DNA of 64,000 nucleotides from Faecalicatena absiana (GCA_017309015.1 JAEDAG010000004.1:150087-214086), one strand, 5' to 3'; positions 44,004 through 52,828 are shown, counted from the first letter of the stretch. Program-made: numbers and translations. The notes: generated from the letters alone by a model not told the origin.

Positions 44004-44032
44004 ATTTTTTACTCAATGGGCCTGTTTGTCAA
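44004..44032 (-). promoter_or_regulatory. Promoter of the surface gene at 42523 (shared type)
   Basis: Minus-strand TTGACA (44027-44032), 17 bp, AAAAAT (44004-44009). Confidence 0.7.
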
Positions 44033-44085
44033 TAAGTTTGGTCCCCTTCGCTTTAAACGCGCAAAAATACTTATAAGATTACAAA

Positions 44086-44130
44086 AGCATCCCTATTCCG
44101 CAAAATTGCGGAGCGGGGATGCTATTTTAG
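44086..44130 (-). terminator. Terminator of gph-GNAT
   Basis: AGCATCCCTATTCCGC / GCGGAGCGGGGATGCT stem; minus-strand tail TTTTG. It overlaps the last codon of the GNAT gene. Confidence 0.75.
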
Positions 44131-44393
44131 TGTAAATCCTCATATCCTGGCTTTGCCAGAACCTTGACGGCATAGGAGCAGGTTGCCCGCAGCTTGACGC
44201 CCTGCTTCCGGGCTGCAGCCACGACGGCGTCGACCAGCTGGCGGCCAAGACCCTGTCCGCCATAAGCCGGATCCACCTTGGTCGTCGTGATGATCCAGTG
44301 ATCACCCTTGTCTTCATAGACGCACTGGCCAATCAGCTGACCTTGGTCATAGACCGCTGCCCGCTGTTGGCCAGCTTCATATACAACTTTCAT
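44127..44393 (-). CDS. Small GNAT (YjdJ-type) N-acetyltransferase
   Basis: 88 residues, typical of the short Acetyltransf_CG/GCN5-related group. TTTKVDPAYGGQGLGRQLVD is the acetyl-CoA-binding segment (GGQGLGRQL), and LRATCSYAVKVLAKPGYEDL is the usual C-terminal SYAxxxLxKxPxYxDL-like ending. The ATG is 2 bp after the gph stop, so it is cotranscribed. Substrate unknown. Confidence 0.88.
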   Translation of the reverse strand: MKVVYEAGQQRAAVYDQGQLIGQCVYEDKGDHWIITTTKVDPAYGGQGLGRQLVDAVVAAARKQGVKLRATCSYAVKVLAKPGYEDLH

Positions 44394-44395
44394 GG

Positions 44396-45118
44396 TTATT
44401 CCTCACAAATTGCTTGATACAGTTCCTCAGCCGTGTCAACGATCACGGTCGCGCCATGCTTTTTCAAGAACGGGACCTTTCTAAAGCCCCAGGTTACGGC
44501 AATCTCATCCATCTTTGAATTGCGCGCGGTCTGGATATCGATCTCTGAGTCGCCAATGTAGACGCACTTGTCGCGCGGCACCGCCAGCACCTTGACGCAT
44601 TCACTGGTCATGTCCGGCGCTGGCTTGCGGCGAATCCCGCTTTTTTCACCCAAGACGAAGTCGAATTCTTTGCCAAAAAGCTTCCCGACCAAGACTTGCA
44701 CCGCTTCATCCGGCTTGTTGGAAACGACGGCCAGCTTGATCCCCCGCTGACGCAGTTTTTGCATCAACTCCAGGATGCCTGGGAAAGGACCAGTCTTAAT
44801 CTGGCAGTGGTCCGCGTAATATGGCTTGAAAACTTTCAGAACCCGGTCAACTTCCGCTTGAGTCACGGCTTCCGGGATCTGCTCATCCTTGGTGCCAAAA
44901 GCAACCAGGCTTTCCAGGCTGCTGCCGGCTTCATAAGCCAAAGCCCGGGTAATCGCCACTACGACCCCGCTGCCAAAAAAGTTCTTGATATCTTCAACCG
45001 TAAAATCGTGCCGGTGTCCCGTCTTTTCAAAAGCATAGTTCAAAGACGTCGTTAAATCGGCGCTAGTATCTAAGATCGTTCCGTCCATATCGAACACGAC
45101 GGCTTCATATTTCATCAT
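44396..45118 (-). CDS. gph: HAD-family phosphoglycolate phosphatase-like hydrolase
   Basis: 240 residues from the ATG at 45118 (GCGAGG upstream; the next ATG at 45115 is equally possible). HAD motifs: AVVFDMDGTILDTSADLTTS (motif I with nucleophile and acid/base Asp), LAVVSNKPDEAVQ (motif II), RRKPAPDMTSECVK (motif III Lys) and YIGDSEIDIQTARNSKMDEI (motif IV). The cap domain sits between motifs I and II, as in Gph/PGP phosphatases. It likely removes 2-phosphoglycolate or related phosphoesters, but the substrate is not provable by eye. Confidence 0.88.
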   Translation of the reverse strand: MMKYEAVVFDMDGTILDTSADLTTSLNYAFEKTGHRHDFTVEDIKNFFGSGVVVAITRALAYEAGSSLESLVAFGTKDEQIPEAVTQAEVDRVLKVFKPYYADHCQIKTGPFPGILELMQKLRQRGIKLAVVSNKPDEAVQVLVGKLFGKEFDFVLGEKSGIRRKPAPDMTSECVKVLAVPRDKCVYIGDSEIDIQTARNSKMDEIAVTWGFRKVPFLKKHGATVIVDTAEELYQAICEE

Positions 45119-45248
45119 TTTCACCTCGCCTTCATTATACCATCAAGGCTCGTGAAATAAGACTGCTTTGTCCTTGGCGGCAGTTGCGCAGGTTTCGGTT
45201 TAGTTGGGGACTTTTCGAAAAGTACCAACTGGCGCGGTTCGATTGCCA

Positions 45249-45323
45249 AAAGCAAAAAACACTCATCTGAATAGATGAGTGTCTACAGGCGTTCGCCGTT
45301 TAATGTCTTGACTTAATGACATT
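45249..45323 (-). terminator. Terminator cassette copy A (downstream of the DUF1304-like gene)
   Basis: ACACTCATCT GAAT AGATGAGTGT hairpin with T6 on the minus strand. The hairpin plus about 40 bp of neighbouring sequence up to TTAATGACATT recurs at 58559-58642 behind another gene. Confidence 0.75.
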
Positions 45324-45361
45324 ATGCCTCGCGCCATTCTCGTTTATCGAAGAAGTGATCC

Positions 45362-45718
45362 TTAGGCGAAAAAGCTGACGATCAGAGCTACAATTGGCAG
45401 ACCACCCTGCATCAGCAGAATCTTCGGCTGGCTTGATACCGCCCCATAGATCGCTACCAAGATTACGTATGCCAAGAGCAGCTGCAGAACGATCTTGCTC
45501 AAGGCAAAAGTCGCGATCAAAATCAAGACTGCCAACAGACCATTGTAAATCCCTTGGTTCTTAAAGAGCGCGTTAACTGACGGACGAGTCAGTTCTTCTT
45601 GGCTCATTTGAAAAACTTCCGCGGTTTTCTTGGAACTCGTCGCAATCGTTTCTAAGTACATAATGTAAAAATGTTCAACTGCCACCAGGCAAGCTAATAT
45701 TTGCAAAGCTATTTTCAT
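45362..45718 (-). CDS. DUF1304-like small integral membrane protein
   Basis: 118 residues from MKIALQILACLVAVEHFYIM (ribosome site GGGAGC), a later start than the longest ORF at 45745. Four hydrophobic helices are visible, and the EHFYIMYLET motif and NQGIYNGLLA segment are characteristic of DUF1304 proteins. Function unknown. Monocistronic. Confidence 0.85.
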   Translation of the reverse strand: MKIALQILACLVAVEHFYIMYLETIATSSKKTAEVFQMSQEELTRPSVNALFKNQGIYNGLLAVLILIATFALSKIVLQLLLAYVILVAIYGAVSSQPKILLMQGGLPIVALIVSFFA

Positions 45719-45879
45719 TGAAAGCTCCCTATTATTTTTTACCATACATAACTAGTATTAACATTCTACCGTAAGCAGAATCGATGTGTCAAACCAAAGA
45801 AACATGAAAGAAGCACTAAGCATAATGGCATCATTTGGCTTGCCGTTGTCGAAGTCAGCAAAGTTTCAACAAAAAAGCA

Positions 45880-45928
45880 GCATCCCCTCACGCGAAAAAA
45901 CGTGCAGAGATGCTACTTTTTTGCTTAC
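45880..45928. terminator. Hairpin with flanking T/A runs
   Basis: AGCAGCATC ... GATGCTACT, with an inner CACG/CGTG pairing and TTTTTT after it. It probably ends a gene lost to deletion. Confidence 0.6.
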
Positions 45929-45961
45929 AAATCCAGCTTGGTAGAATGGTGACAATATCGT

Positions 45962-46300
45962 GGTTGCGCCATCTCAAACCTTGTCAAACAAGTACTGATG
46001 GACAACAACTGGTGCCCGCCTGAGCAGCTTAAACTGCAGGAAAAGATTCGCAAAGGCGTTGATGATTTAGACATCAGCTATGTGAACGATGTTGAGATCG
46101 TCAATCTGATGGTCAAAGCCGGCTTAGGAATTACCGTGATGCCGAGCTTCGTCGCAATTGAAAATTGCTGTGAGCTTAAAGCCGTTCGCTTGGCTTATTC
46201 AGCCGGGCTTAACTATGGCCTGGTCTGCCGGAAAGAAGAACACGATCCGCTGGTTCTCTCTTTCTGCCACACCATGCAAGAAGAAGCCGCAGGGATGTAA
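45962..46300 (+). pseudogene. C-terminal half of a LysR-type regulator
   Basis: GCAISNLVKQVLMDNNWCPP ... YVNDVEIVNLMVKAGLGITV ... HDPLVLSFCHTMQEEAAGM-stop is the effector-binding domain of a LysR regulator (VNLMVKAGLGITVMPSF is a family hallmark). The DNA-binding half is absent upstream. Confidence 0.7.
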
Positions 46301-46705
46301 GCTTCAAGATCTTTCTAAATGATCTTGAGATAGTCCAGAGTGCATGCTCTGCTGTTTCTGACAAGCTGACACAAAGGCCTTGACCATTGTAATGCGATAG
46401 CGAACAATGCTTTGCTCTGCAACAAATTTAGAGAAAATAAGCTTTGTCTTGAAGAAAGGTAGAGTTTACGTATAGTCACAAATTAACGTCACTAATAATA
46501 CTAAGTATTTTACCCTGCCAGCTCGTTACAAGTAAATGCCCAATAAAGATCGTCATTCACCCAAGTGGCCTGACGATCTTTTTCGTATATGCTCGATCAG
46601 TCTCAAGCTTGACTCTGATCACCAATACTTTACAGTTAATTAAAGCAACTGAGTCGTCACTAGCCGTACAAAGTTAGAAGGACAGCTTGCTTGCAATTCA
46701 GCTTT
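46301..46705. other. Non-coding stretch with one terminator-like hairpin
   Basis: GATCGTCA (46548-46555) pairs with TGACGATC (46571-46578), followed by TTTTTCG. No convincing ORF. A small RNA ending here is possible but unsupported. Confidence 0.4.
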
Positions 46706-46986
46706 GGTTACGTAAAAAATAGGGATGTTTTGGTGTGATTCGGCATTGGCTACGTAAAAAGTGGGGATATTTTGGTGCGATTTGGCATTGGCTACGTAAA
46801 CAGCGGGGATGTTTTGGTGCGGTTTGGCATTGGCTACGTAAACAGCGGGGATGTTTTGGTGTGATTTGGCATTGGCTACGTAAAAAATGGGGATGTTTTG
46901 GTGCGGTTTGGCATTGGCTACGTAAAAAATGGGGATGTTTTGGTGCGGTTTGGCATTGGCTACGTAAAAAATGGGGATGTTTTATT
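46706..46986 (+). repeat. Tandem array 1: 42-bp units, six full plus one partial
   Basis: Units begin at 46706, 46748, 46790, 46832, 46874, 46916 and 46958. A typical unit starts GGCTACGTAAAAAATGGGGA and ends TTTGGCATT. The 42-bp length keeps a reading frame open (14-residue repeats WHWLRKKWGCFGAV), and the frame is also open on the other strand. Confidence 0.95.
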
Positions 46987-46992
46987 GCTTCC

Positions 46993-47202
46993 CCCCTTTT
47001 TATTACTGAACCAAACGACTTTTTCAAAAATCGATCCCCTTTTATTACTGAGCCAAGCGACTTTTTCAAAAATCAATCCCCTTTTATTACTGAACCACGC
47101 GACTTTTTCAAAAATCGATCCCCTTTTATTACTGAGCCAAGCGACTTTTTCAAAAATCGATCCCCTTTTATTACTGAACTACGTGACTTTTTCAAAAATC
47201 AA
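46993..47202 (-). repeat. Tandem array 2: 42-bp units, five copies, opposite orientation
   Basis: Units begin at 46993, 47036, 47078, 47120 and 47162 (CCCCTTTTATTACTGAGCCA ...). Read on the minus strand they start GGCTCAGTAATAAAAGGGGA, which resembles the start of the array 1 unit and also the ISL3 end GGTTCAGTATAAAA that abuts the array at 47203. It encodes 14-residue repeats PFITEPSDFFKNRS on the plus strand. Confidence 0.95.
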
Positions 47203-47523
47203 GGTTCAGTATAAAAACTTGTGTAATGCCTGAGAGACTTTGGAAGCCTTCCGCGATAGTTCCATTAACCGCAGAAAGAACTATTCATCATCTGGATACC
47301 CATAATCTTTGCGTCTCTCGGTCTTGATCTTATTGTTAATGCCCTCAAGTTTGCCAGTTGATATCCCGTGTTTGGCAAATGTGTAGATCCCCCTCAAATG
47401 GCGTTTTAGGAGACGTGCAAACCAAATAAAGTGGCTATTTTCAGTTGCTTGGCAGATCTCTATGATCTCCTCGAGTCTGACGCACATCTCTACCTCGCCA
47501 TGCGAGCTGTATGCTTGATCTAG
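47203..47523 (-). mobile_element. ISL3-family remnant (3' end of transposase)
   Basis: GGTTCAGTATAAAAACTTGT at 47203, followed by sequence similar to the complete copy at 12272-12593 (C-terminus KLEGINNKIKTERRKDYGYP on the minus strand). It is cut off at CTAG by the inverted-repeat element that follows. Confidence 0.88.
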
Positions 47524-47636
47524 TGTAATGTCATACTGACATTTAAAACATGCGCAATCAGAACTATAACTGCTGATATAGAGACGCATGTGCAGTATCC
47601 GTGTCAATATTATTAAGATATCATCATGACATTACA
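47524..47636. mobile_element. 113-bp MITE-like element flanked by CTAG
   Basis: TGTAATGTCAT at 47524 and its complement ending at 47636 form perfect 11-bp terminal inverted repeats. CTAG occurs on both sides (47520-47523 and 47637-47640). No coding capacity; family not identified. Confidence 0.7.
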
Positions 47637-47771
47637 CTAGATGAGTGATCTCTTTCAAAAAATTACTCAAATCATCACTTTACATGACCAAAAATTGAGG
47701 CTACTGAAGTATGCGAAACAATCTTTACTTCAAAAAATGTTTATCTGAAGTTAAATATGCTATAATAGTAA

Positions 47772-47889
47772 AGAAAAGAGAGCCTTGCGCCAACAAGACT
47801 CTCTGTAGTGGCCCGCTTCAAAGGCGGTGACAGTATCAGAACAAATTAGTCGTCCTTAACCGTGCAAAGTTACAGGGACGACTTTTTTA
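47772..47889 (+). ncRNA. Putative antisense antitoxin RNA of a type I toxin module
   Basis: An extended -10 (TGCTATAAT, hexamer about 47761-47766) precedes a G/C-structured stretch: hairpin GAGAGCCTTG/CAAGACTCTC (47780-47805), a second hairpin with GCCCGCTTCAAAGGCGG, and a terminator AGTCGTCC/GGACGACT with T6 ending at 47888, overlapping the toxin stop codon. An antisense RNA convergent on a toxin 3' end is the classical layout of such modules. Expression is inferred. Confidence 0.65.
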
Positions 47890-48006
47890 CTTGCCGTGCT
47901 TGGCAACATAGGTCAACAAAGCAATAACGAAAAGACCAAAAGTGAGCATCAAGCTCAGTGCCTCGTATACGCTCATGACTACCTTACCTTTACAATAATT
48001 CTCCAT
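47887..48006 (-). CDS. Holin-like type I toxin, small membrane peptide
   Basis: 39 residues: MENYCKGKVVMSVYEALSLM followed by LTFGLFVIALLTYVAKHGK. The M[ST]V[YF]EALSLML.FG.FV.ALLT core with a basic tail is typical of putative holin-like toxins of Firmicutes. The first ATG has GGAGGTGG; the inner ATG at 47976 (29-residue form) has its own AAGGTAAGG and gives the usual family start. The toxin presumably inserts in the membrane when its antisense RNA is lost. The minus-strand transcript can end at the GAGAGTCTTG hairpin near 47780. Confidence 0.75.
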   Translation of the reverse strand: MENYCKGKVVMSVYEALSLMLTFGLFVIALLTYVAKHGK

Positions 48007-48104
48007 GGAACCACCTCCAGGATTCAGATAGTCACCGCCCTTAAAACTTGCCTCTTAAATTATATCAGATTTCACTTCTACAAAGTCTAGCAAAGTTAAG
48101 CTGA

Positions 48105-48458
48105 TTATTTAATGGGAGCATCATAAATTGAAGGTCCGTCTGCATCGAAACTATACATGTCAATTTTTGAACGGGCTGATACGTAATTTTGCTTTGATTC
48201 TTCCCAGCTTGGGGCGACCGCGTACTTTTCACCTCCATTAGAATACAAGACGATTGCTTCATCAATTTTTTGACTAAAGGTCTTCGGATATTGGTAGGTT
48301 ACAATTTGCCCCCAAGTCTTATCCTTGTCAAAAATCCGGTTTGTTCTTGAAAAAGCCTGAATCATATCCTGCGGGCTCATTGGCGGCCGGTCAATGTACA
48401 AAGTCGACAAACTTGGTGAGTCAAAGCCAGTCAATAAACGGTTAACGACTATAACTAA
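48105..48458 (-). pseudogene. hsdR: hsdR, 3' part (type I restriction subunit, split by IS)
   Basis: Downstream of the IS the frame resumes as VVNRLLTGFDSPSLSTLYID, helicase motif V/VI with PPMSPQDMIQAFSRTNRIFD (QxxxRxxR-type). It ends after only about 115 residues (SIYDAPIK-stop), so the usual several-hundred-residue C-terminal HsdM-contact region is also missing. The fragment cannot function alone. Confidence 0.9.
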
Positions 48459-50060
48459 CTTAAACTTCCCACTTACAAAAGTGGGCTCGTACCTTGAAAA
48501 TTCAATAGTTTAGCCAATAAAAAAGCACAAGGCCTTTGTTCGCTTGATATAATTAAGTCGACCAAAACATCATCAGTATCAAACGAAAGGCTTGTGCTAT
48601 GTCTAGTTTACCATCATTCGATACCAAAAACGAACCCCAAATTGCCCGTTCTGTTGAAAAGTTCTTCAAGGACTACAAAGTTACGGAGCTTCTCCGTAGA
48701 TGTGGGCTCCGCAAGTCCAAAGGAATCCCACTTTGGTCGATCCTTTCATACATCTTCAGTAATGTGTTTCGAGATAGAAGCATGTACATGCAACAGAAGT
48801 CTGGCAAGTGTACTGCTGGCTTCTCCAAAAACACCTACTATCGATTCATGCAGAACCCACATATCAACTGGCTTCGCCTCACTATTCTGCTAGCTGAGAG
48901 GATCGTCAATGGGCACCTGAAAGATCTGACTTCTGACCAACGTGCCGATTGCTTCGTCTTTGACGATTCGCTCTACTCTAGAACTGGATACAAGAAGACT
49001 GAGCTGGCTGCCAAAGTATTCGACCACGTTTCGATGACCTATAAGAAGGGCTTTCGAATGATGACCATGGGTTGGACTGATGGATCCTCCTTTGTCCCAA
49101 TCGCTTCATCACTCTTGTCCTCAAAGAACGATCAGAATGTCATCGGGACAACCAAGAAGATCGACAAGCGCACAATCGCGGCCAAGAGGCGGATTATGGC
49201 CCAATCAAAGGGGACCGATGTAGTTATCCAGCTGCTCGATCAAGCCTTGAAAGCAGGGCTCACTGCCAAGTACGTCATGTTTGACACTTGGTTCTCCAAT
49301 CCTCATCAGATTGTCCAAATCAGTCAACGTGGTTTGAACGTAATCGCCATGGTGAAGAAAAGCTCCAAGATCACATACGAGTTCGAAGGAAAGCGGATGA
49401 ACGTCAAGCAGATCTTCAACGCATGCAAGAAGCGTCGAGGTCGTTCAAGATATCTACTGTCCGTCCCTGTAAAGGTTGGAGATCCTGTCAAAGATGGTGC
49501 CCAGATTGACGCCAGAATAGTCTGCGTAAGAAATCGCTCCAACCGCAAAGACTGGATCGCTCTTATTTGCACGGACATGACGATCGATGAGAATGAGATC
49601 ATCAGAATTTACGGCAAAAGATGGGACATCGAGGTCTTCTTCAAGACCTGCAAGAGTTTCTTGAAGCTTGGCACTGAATACCATGGCCTGTCATATGATG
49701 CATTGACTGCCCATACAGCTTTCGTCTTTCTGCGCTACATGTTCATGTCAGTTGAGAAGCGAGATGATGAAGATGATAGGACAATAGGCGAGCTCTTTTA
49801 TTGCATGGTGGACGAGCTTGCGGACATCACTTTCAATCACTCCCTTCAGATCCTGGTGGAAGCCATGTTCGAGAGCGTGAAAGAGATCTTCCAACCGACA
49901 GAAGAGCAGATGGAAAGGTTCACCAACGCTTTCATTTCACGCCTCCCGAAGTACATGCAAGAGGCTATATCGCCATCACTAGCAGCTTAATTGAATATTT
50001 ACTGGCTAAACTATTGAGTTTTCAAGGCTTCATAGTTCTTTTTGGTGTGGGAAGTTTAAG
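48459..50060 (+). mobile_element. 1,602-bp IS4-type (DDE_Tnp_1) insertion sequence inside hsdR, 7-bp target duplication
   Basis: Ends are inverted repeats starting CTTAAACTTCCCAC, with a further matching block CCTTGAAAANTCAATAGTTT. TAACTAA is duplicated at 48452-48458 and 50061-50067. Removing the IS and one TAACTAA restores an in-frame HsdR junction (RLDLVIVVNRLL). The same ends, abutted, form the palindrome at 24922-24957. Confidence 0.95.
48599..49990 (+). CDS. IS4-type DDE transposase
   Basis: 463 residues and intact. FVFDDSLYSRTGYKKTELAA carries the first catalytic Asp, YVMFDTWFSNPHQIVQISQR the second, and IYGKRWDIEVFFKTCKSFLK is the Y-R-E-K signature with the catalytic Glu, typical of the IS4 superfamily. 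There is no frame interruption, and the perfect target duplication indicates a recent insertion. Confidence 0.92.
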   Translation: MSSLPSFDTKNEPQIARSVEKFFKDYKVTELLRRCGLRKSKGIPLWSILSYIFSNVFRDRSMYMQQKSGKCTAGFSKNTYYRFMQNPHINWLRLTILLAERIVNGHLKDLTSDQRADCFVFDDSLYSRTGYKKTELAAKVFDHVSMTYKKGFRMMTMGWTDGSSFVPIASSLLSSKNDQNVIGTTKKIDKRTIAAKRRIMAQSKGTDVVIQLLDQALKAGLTAKYVMFDTWFSNPHQIVQISQRGLNVIAMVKKSSKITYEFEGKRMNVKQIFNACKKRRGRSRYLLSVPVKVGDPVKDGAQIDARIVCVRNRSNRKDWIALICTDMTIDENEIIRIYGKRWDIEVFFKTCKSFLKLGTEYHGLSYDALTAHTAFVFLRYMFMSVEKRDDEDDRTIGELFYCMVDELADITFNHSLQILVEAMFESVKEIFQPTEEQMERFTNAFISRLPKYMQEAISPSLAA

Positions 50061-51957
50061 TAACTAAGTCTAAACGTTGGCTGTCAGACTGATATTGAGC
50101 TTTCTTGCGAGCCAGCCGGGCATTGACGTTTTGGTTGTACTGATCCAGCTCAGACATTGAGAAGTTTGTGCCATAAATAGCGTTGTAGTCAGCAAGCGAT
50201 TGCTTCATCTCATTTTGCACTGATTCTGAATCGTCTTCGTTTTCACTAACTGAGTAAGTAATAGCGATCTTTGGGAAGTCTGGTGCCACTTTCTTGATTC
50301 GCTCCGGAATCTTGAATTCCTCGTCTTCCCCATCGATGATTTTTTTGAAGATATGGTAGTACTTCTGGGCTTGCTCAATTGACGAAGTCGTCAAAATAGC
50401 TGAGTATTTCTTGCCAGAAATAAGTCCCTGCTTGCGGTATGCCGCCTTAATTACTGCTGTCGCAACTGAATGCATATGGGCCTTGGACCGGTAAATCTGG
50501 TCCATTTTCTTGGTGTCTTCTTCGTTACCTGTTTCATTGCTGCCACCTTGATTGTCAATTGAGAAGCCTAAGACCATCTTGTCTCTGATTGCATCCCCGA
50601 TCGTATACTTGTGCAGAACCGGTCCATATAATTCTTCAGTCGTCCGCGCATCTTGCCCATTCTTAGCCCGGGCATTCTCGTTAAAAATCGGAGTGCCAGT
50701 AAAGCCATACCACAGCGGCTTGCGGTTAAAGAATTTATCAATCTCCCGCTTTTGGCTAGGCGTAATCGTTCTGTGACATTCATCGACGATGAAGGCTAGC
50801 CGCATATTCTTTAAATTCTCATACCGTTTAGGCAACTGATCCAATTCATCAATCCGCTTAAACATGTTTTGCATCTTCTGGCGGGTAGTAACTACTACAG
50901 TTCGGTCACCATCAGTCAACTGGTCAGCTAGGTCATAACTATTATTTGTTTCGTTTACGCTAATGGTGTCGTTGTTTGCGTAAATCTTAAATGCTGTCGT
51001 GGTCTGTGTGTCCAGATCTTTACGGTCAATCAAGAAGATAGACTTATCAATTGACGGAATTTGCAACAAGTTGCGGGCAACCTTATACGAAGTCAATGTC
51101 TTGCCTGATCCAGTCGTATGCCAAATATAGCCAGATCTGCTCTCTCTTGAGGCTTTAAAAATTGCTTGAATCGCATGTATCTGGTAAGGACGAAGCAAGA
51201 TGACGCTCTTGTTTTCGCTGTCCAACACCACGTAGTCAGCGATCATATGGTGAGCAGCGGGAATTGACAAAACCTCTTCTGCGAAGCTCAGATAGTCATC
51301 TACCCGCTTATTGTTCTCATCAACCCAGGCAGTCAAAAACTTAGCATTCAAGTTTTGCCCAGCGGATATATATCTTGTTTGCTTACCATTAGTTACTACA
51401 AACATTTCAACGAAGCTGTAAATGTCAGTAAATTGCCCTTCATCGATATACTTTTGAATTTGATTAAAGGCCTTCTTGTAAGGCACCCCTGGTGCTTTGA
51501 GCTCAATGTGTATTACCGGCAGACCATTGATCAAGAGACTCACGTCAAATCGGCGGTCTTGATCAAGCGCGGTCTTTTTTTGAAGCTGAACCTGGTGAAC
51601 AACCTCATATACAGAGTTCCCTCCAGCGATATTAGTATTGTCTAAAATCAACAAGTCAGCGTCTGGAAGCGAAGAATCTTCTCTCCTCAAGTGATAGCGA
51701 ACCTGCCGGTTGGCGCCAACCATAAATTCCGTTGCCCGATAGAAAGTCGGTTTAACAATTGCCGTTCTTACAGTCATTTTTTCGTTAGGAGTCAGTGGGT
51801 GGTCGTTTAACTGATCCTTGTTGTTTGATTCCAAGATACAGAAAAAGTTGTCCCACAGCTGATCTACAGTCCGTAAATCATCACGGAACTTCCACTGATG
51901 AACACCCTGTGTCAACTGGACAATGAGGCTATCTTCCAGTTGTGATTCTAAAGTCAT
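50061..51957 (-). pseudogene. hsdR: hsdR, 5' part (type I restriction endonuclease subunit)
   Basis: The start MTLESQLEDSLIVQLTQGVH has ribosome site GGGAGAGG. The PD-(D/E)xK nuclease motif (RFDVSLLINGLPVIHIELKA), Walker A region HTTGSGKTLTSYK, DECHR box and YGFTGTPIF are all intact. The frame runs about 630 residues to LDLV, where the IS begins and adds one codon plus stop. HsdR is the ATP-dependent translocase/nuclease of type I restriction; without the 3' half it should not restrict. No hsdM or hsdS is next to it, so the system is incomplete here. Confidence 0.92.
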
Positions 51958-52166
51958 AGCTTTCCTCTCCCCTAAACAGCAACTCACTTAATGATGATTG
52001 TGTTGCATTATAATTACTAGTTTAGCTTTTTCTCTACTGAAGTGAAAGCATTTCCTTTTAACCAGTCTCCATTGTCCGTTTTTCATAATGAATCAGGCAA
52101 AATAACAGACAGCAGTTTCCGAAAAAGTACCCAACTACGATGCTATTCCTAATCTTGAACACGTCA

Positions 52167-52208
52167 AAAAGCCGCCAGACTGCATTAGCAGCCGGCGGCT
52201 TTTTTCTA
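52167..52208. terminator. Strong bidirectional terminator
   Basis: AAAAAGCCGCC ... GGCGGCTTTTTT, with CTGC/GCAG inside. It ends the minus-strand gene at 52206. Confidence 0.8.
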
Positions 52209-52604
52209 TAAAGTTTCGAACTTTTCGCCTTCTTGTTGGTCGTCAAGGTACAATTCTCTAGGCAGGATGCTTGGATACTGATGCCATTGGCGGATCGACA
52301 AGGCCATGCGGCCGTTTGACAAGTGGCGGACTTCCCCTTTCTGGCTGGTGAAAGTACCTTCCACTTGGTCAAAAAGCAGCGTCGCTACTGGATTGTCAGG
52401 GCACTTGTAGGTCACGCCCCAAGTTGTTGCGTTGCAAACTCTGGCCTTAACGCCGGCCACCGTCATGCGAACCTTGTAGGTCAGCGGAATGAAGCCGTAC
52501 AGTTTCCGGTAGAAGGCCCAGTCTTCATGGCTGATCTCCAACTCCCCTTCTGGATAGTACTGCTTGTTCTCCAAGTCGTACAGGGCAAAATCCTTCATCC
52601 CCGC
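52206..52604 (-). CDS. Hypothetical protein, probably 5'-truncated
   Basis: About 132 residues from MWAGMKDFALYDLENKQYYP. The first ATG has no ribosome site, and the open frame begins only just upstream, so the true N-terminus may be lost. No family recognised; the sequence is mixed alpha/beta (YKVRMTVAGVKARVCNATTW). Upstream on the same strand a short scrap DAINELMLEVVDRFLSHH-stop (about 52640-52690) belongs to another lost gene. Confidence 0.45.
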   Translation of the reverse strand, partial: AGMKDFALYDLENKQYYPEGELEISHEDWAFYRKLYGFIPLTYKVRMTVAGVKARVCNATTWGVTYKCPDNPVATLLFDQVEGTFTSQKGEVRHLSNGRMALSIRQWHQYPSILPRELYLDDQQEGEKFETL

Positions 52605-52828
52605 CCACATGTCATGAACACGCGACCCAGTTCTTTCGGATTAATGATGGCTCAAGAACCTGTCTACGACTTCGAGCATAAGCTCGTTAATCGCATCACT
52701 GTAAAATAACAGCTCGAGCGGTACGTTGGATGTTCGGCCTTAATATCGTGTTCAACTGTAAAAGCAGTAGATGACTATTAAACAGAGGTCGATAGATACC
52801 GCACTCTTGGGCGCTTACAAAGCAAATA

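Noticed and set aside
46735..47214. 159-residue ORF of 14-residue repeats across both 42-bp arrays
   Set aside because: A period divisible by three keeps frames open on both strands automatically. There is no ribosome site or promoter, so it is listed as repeats and not as a gene.
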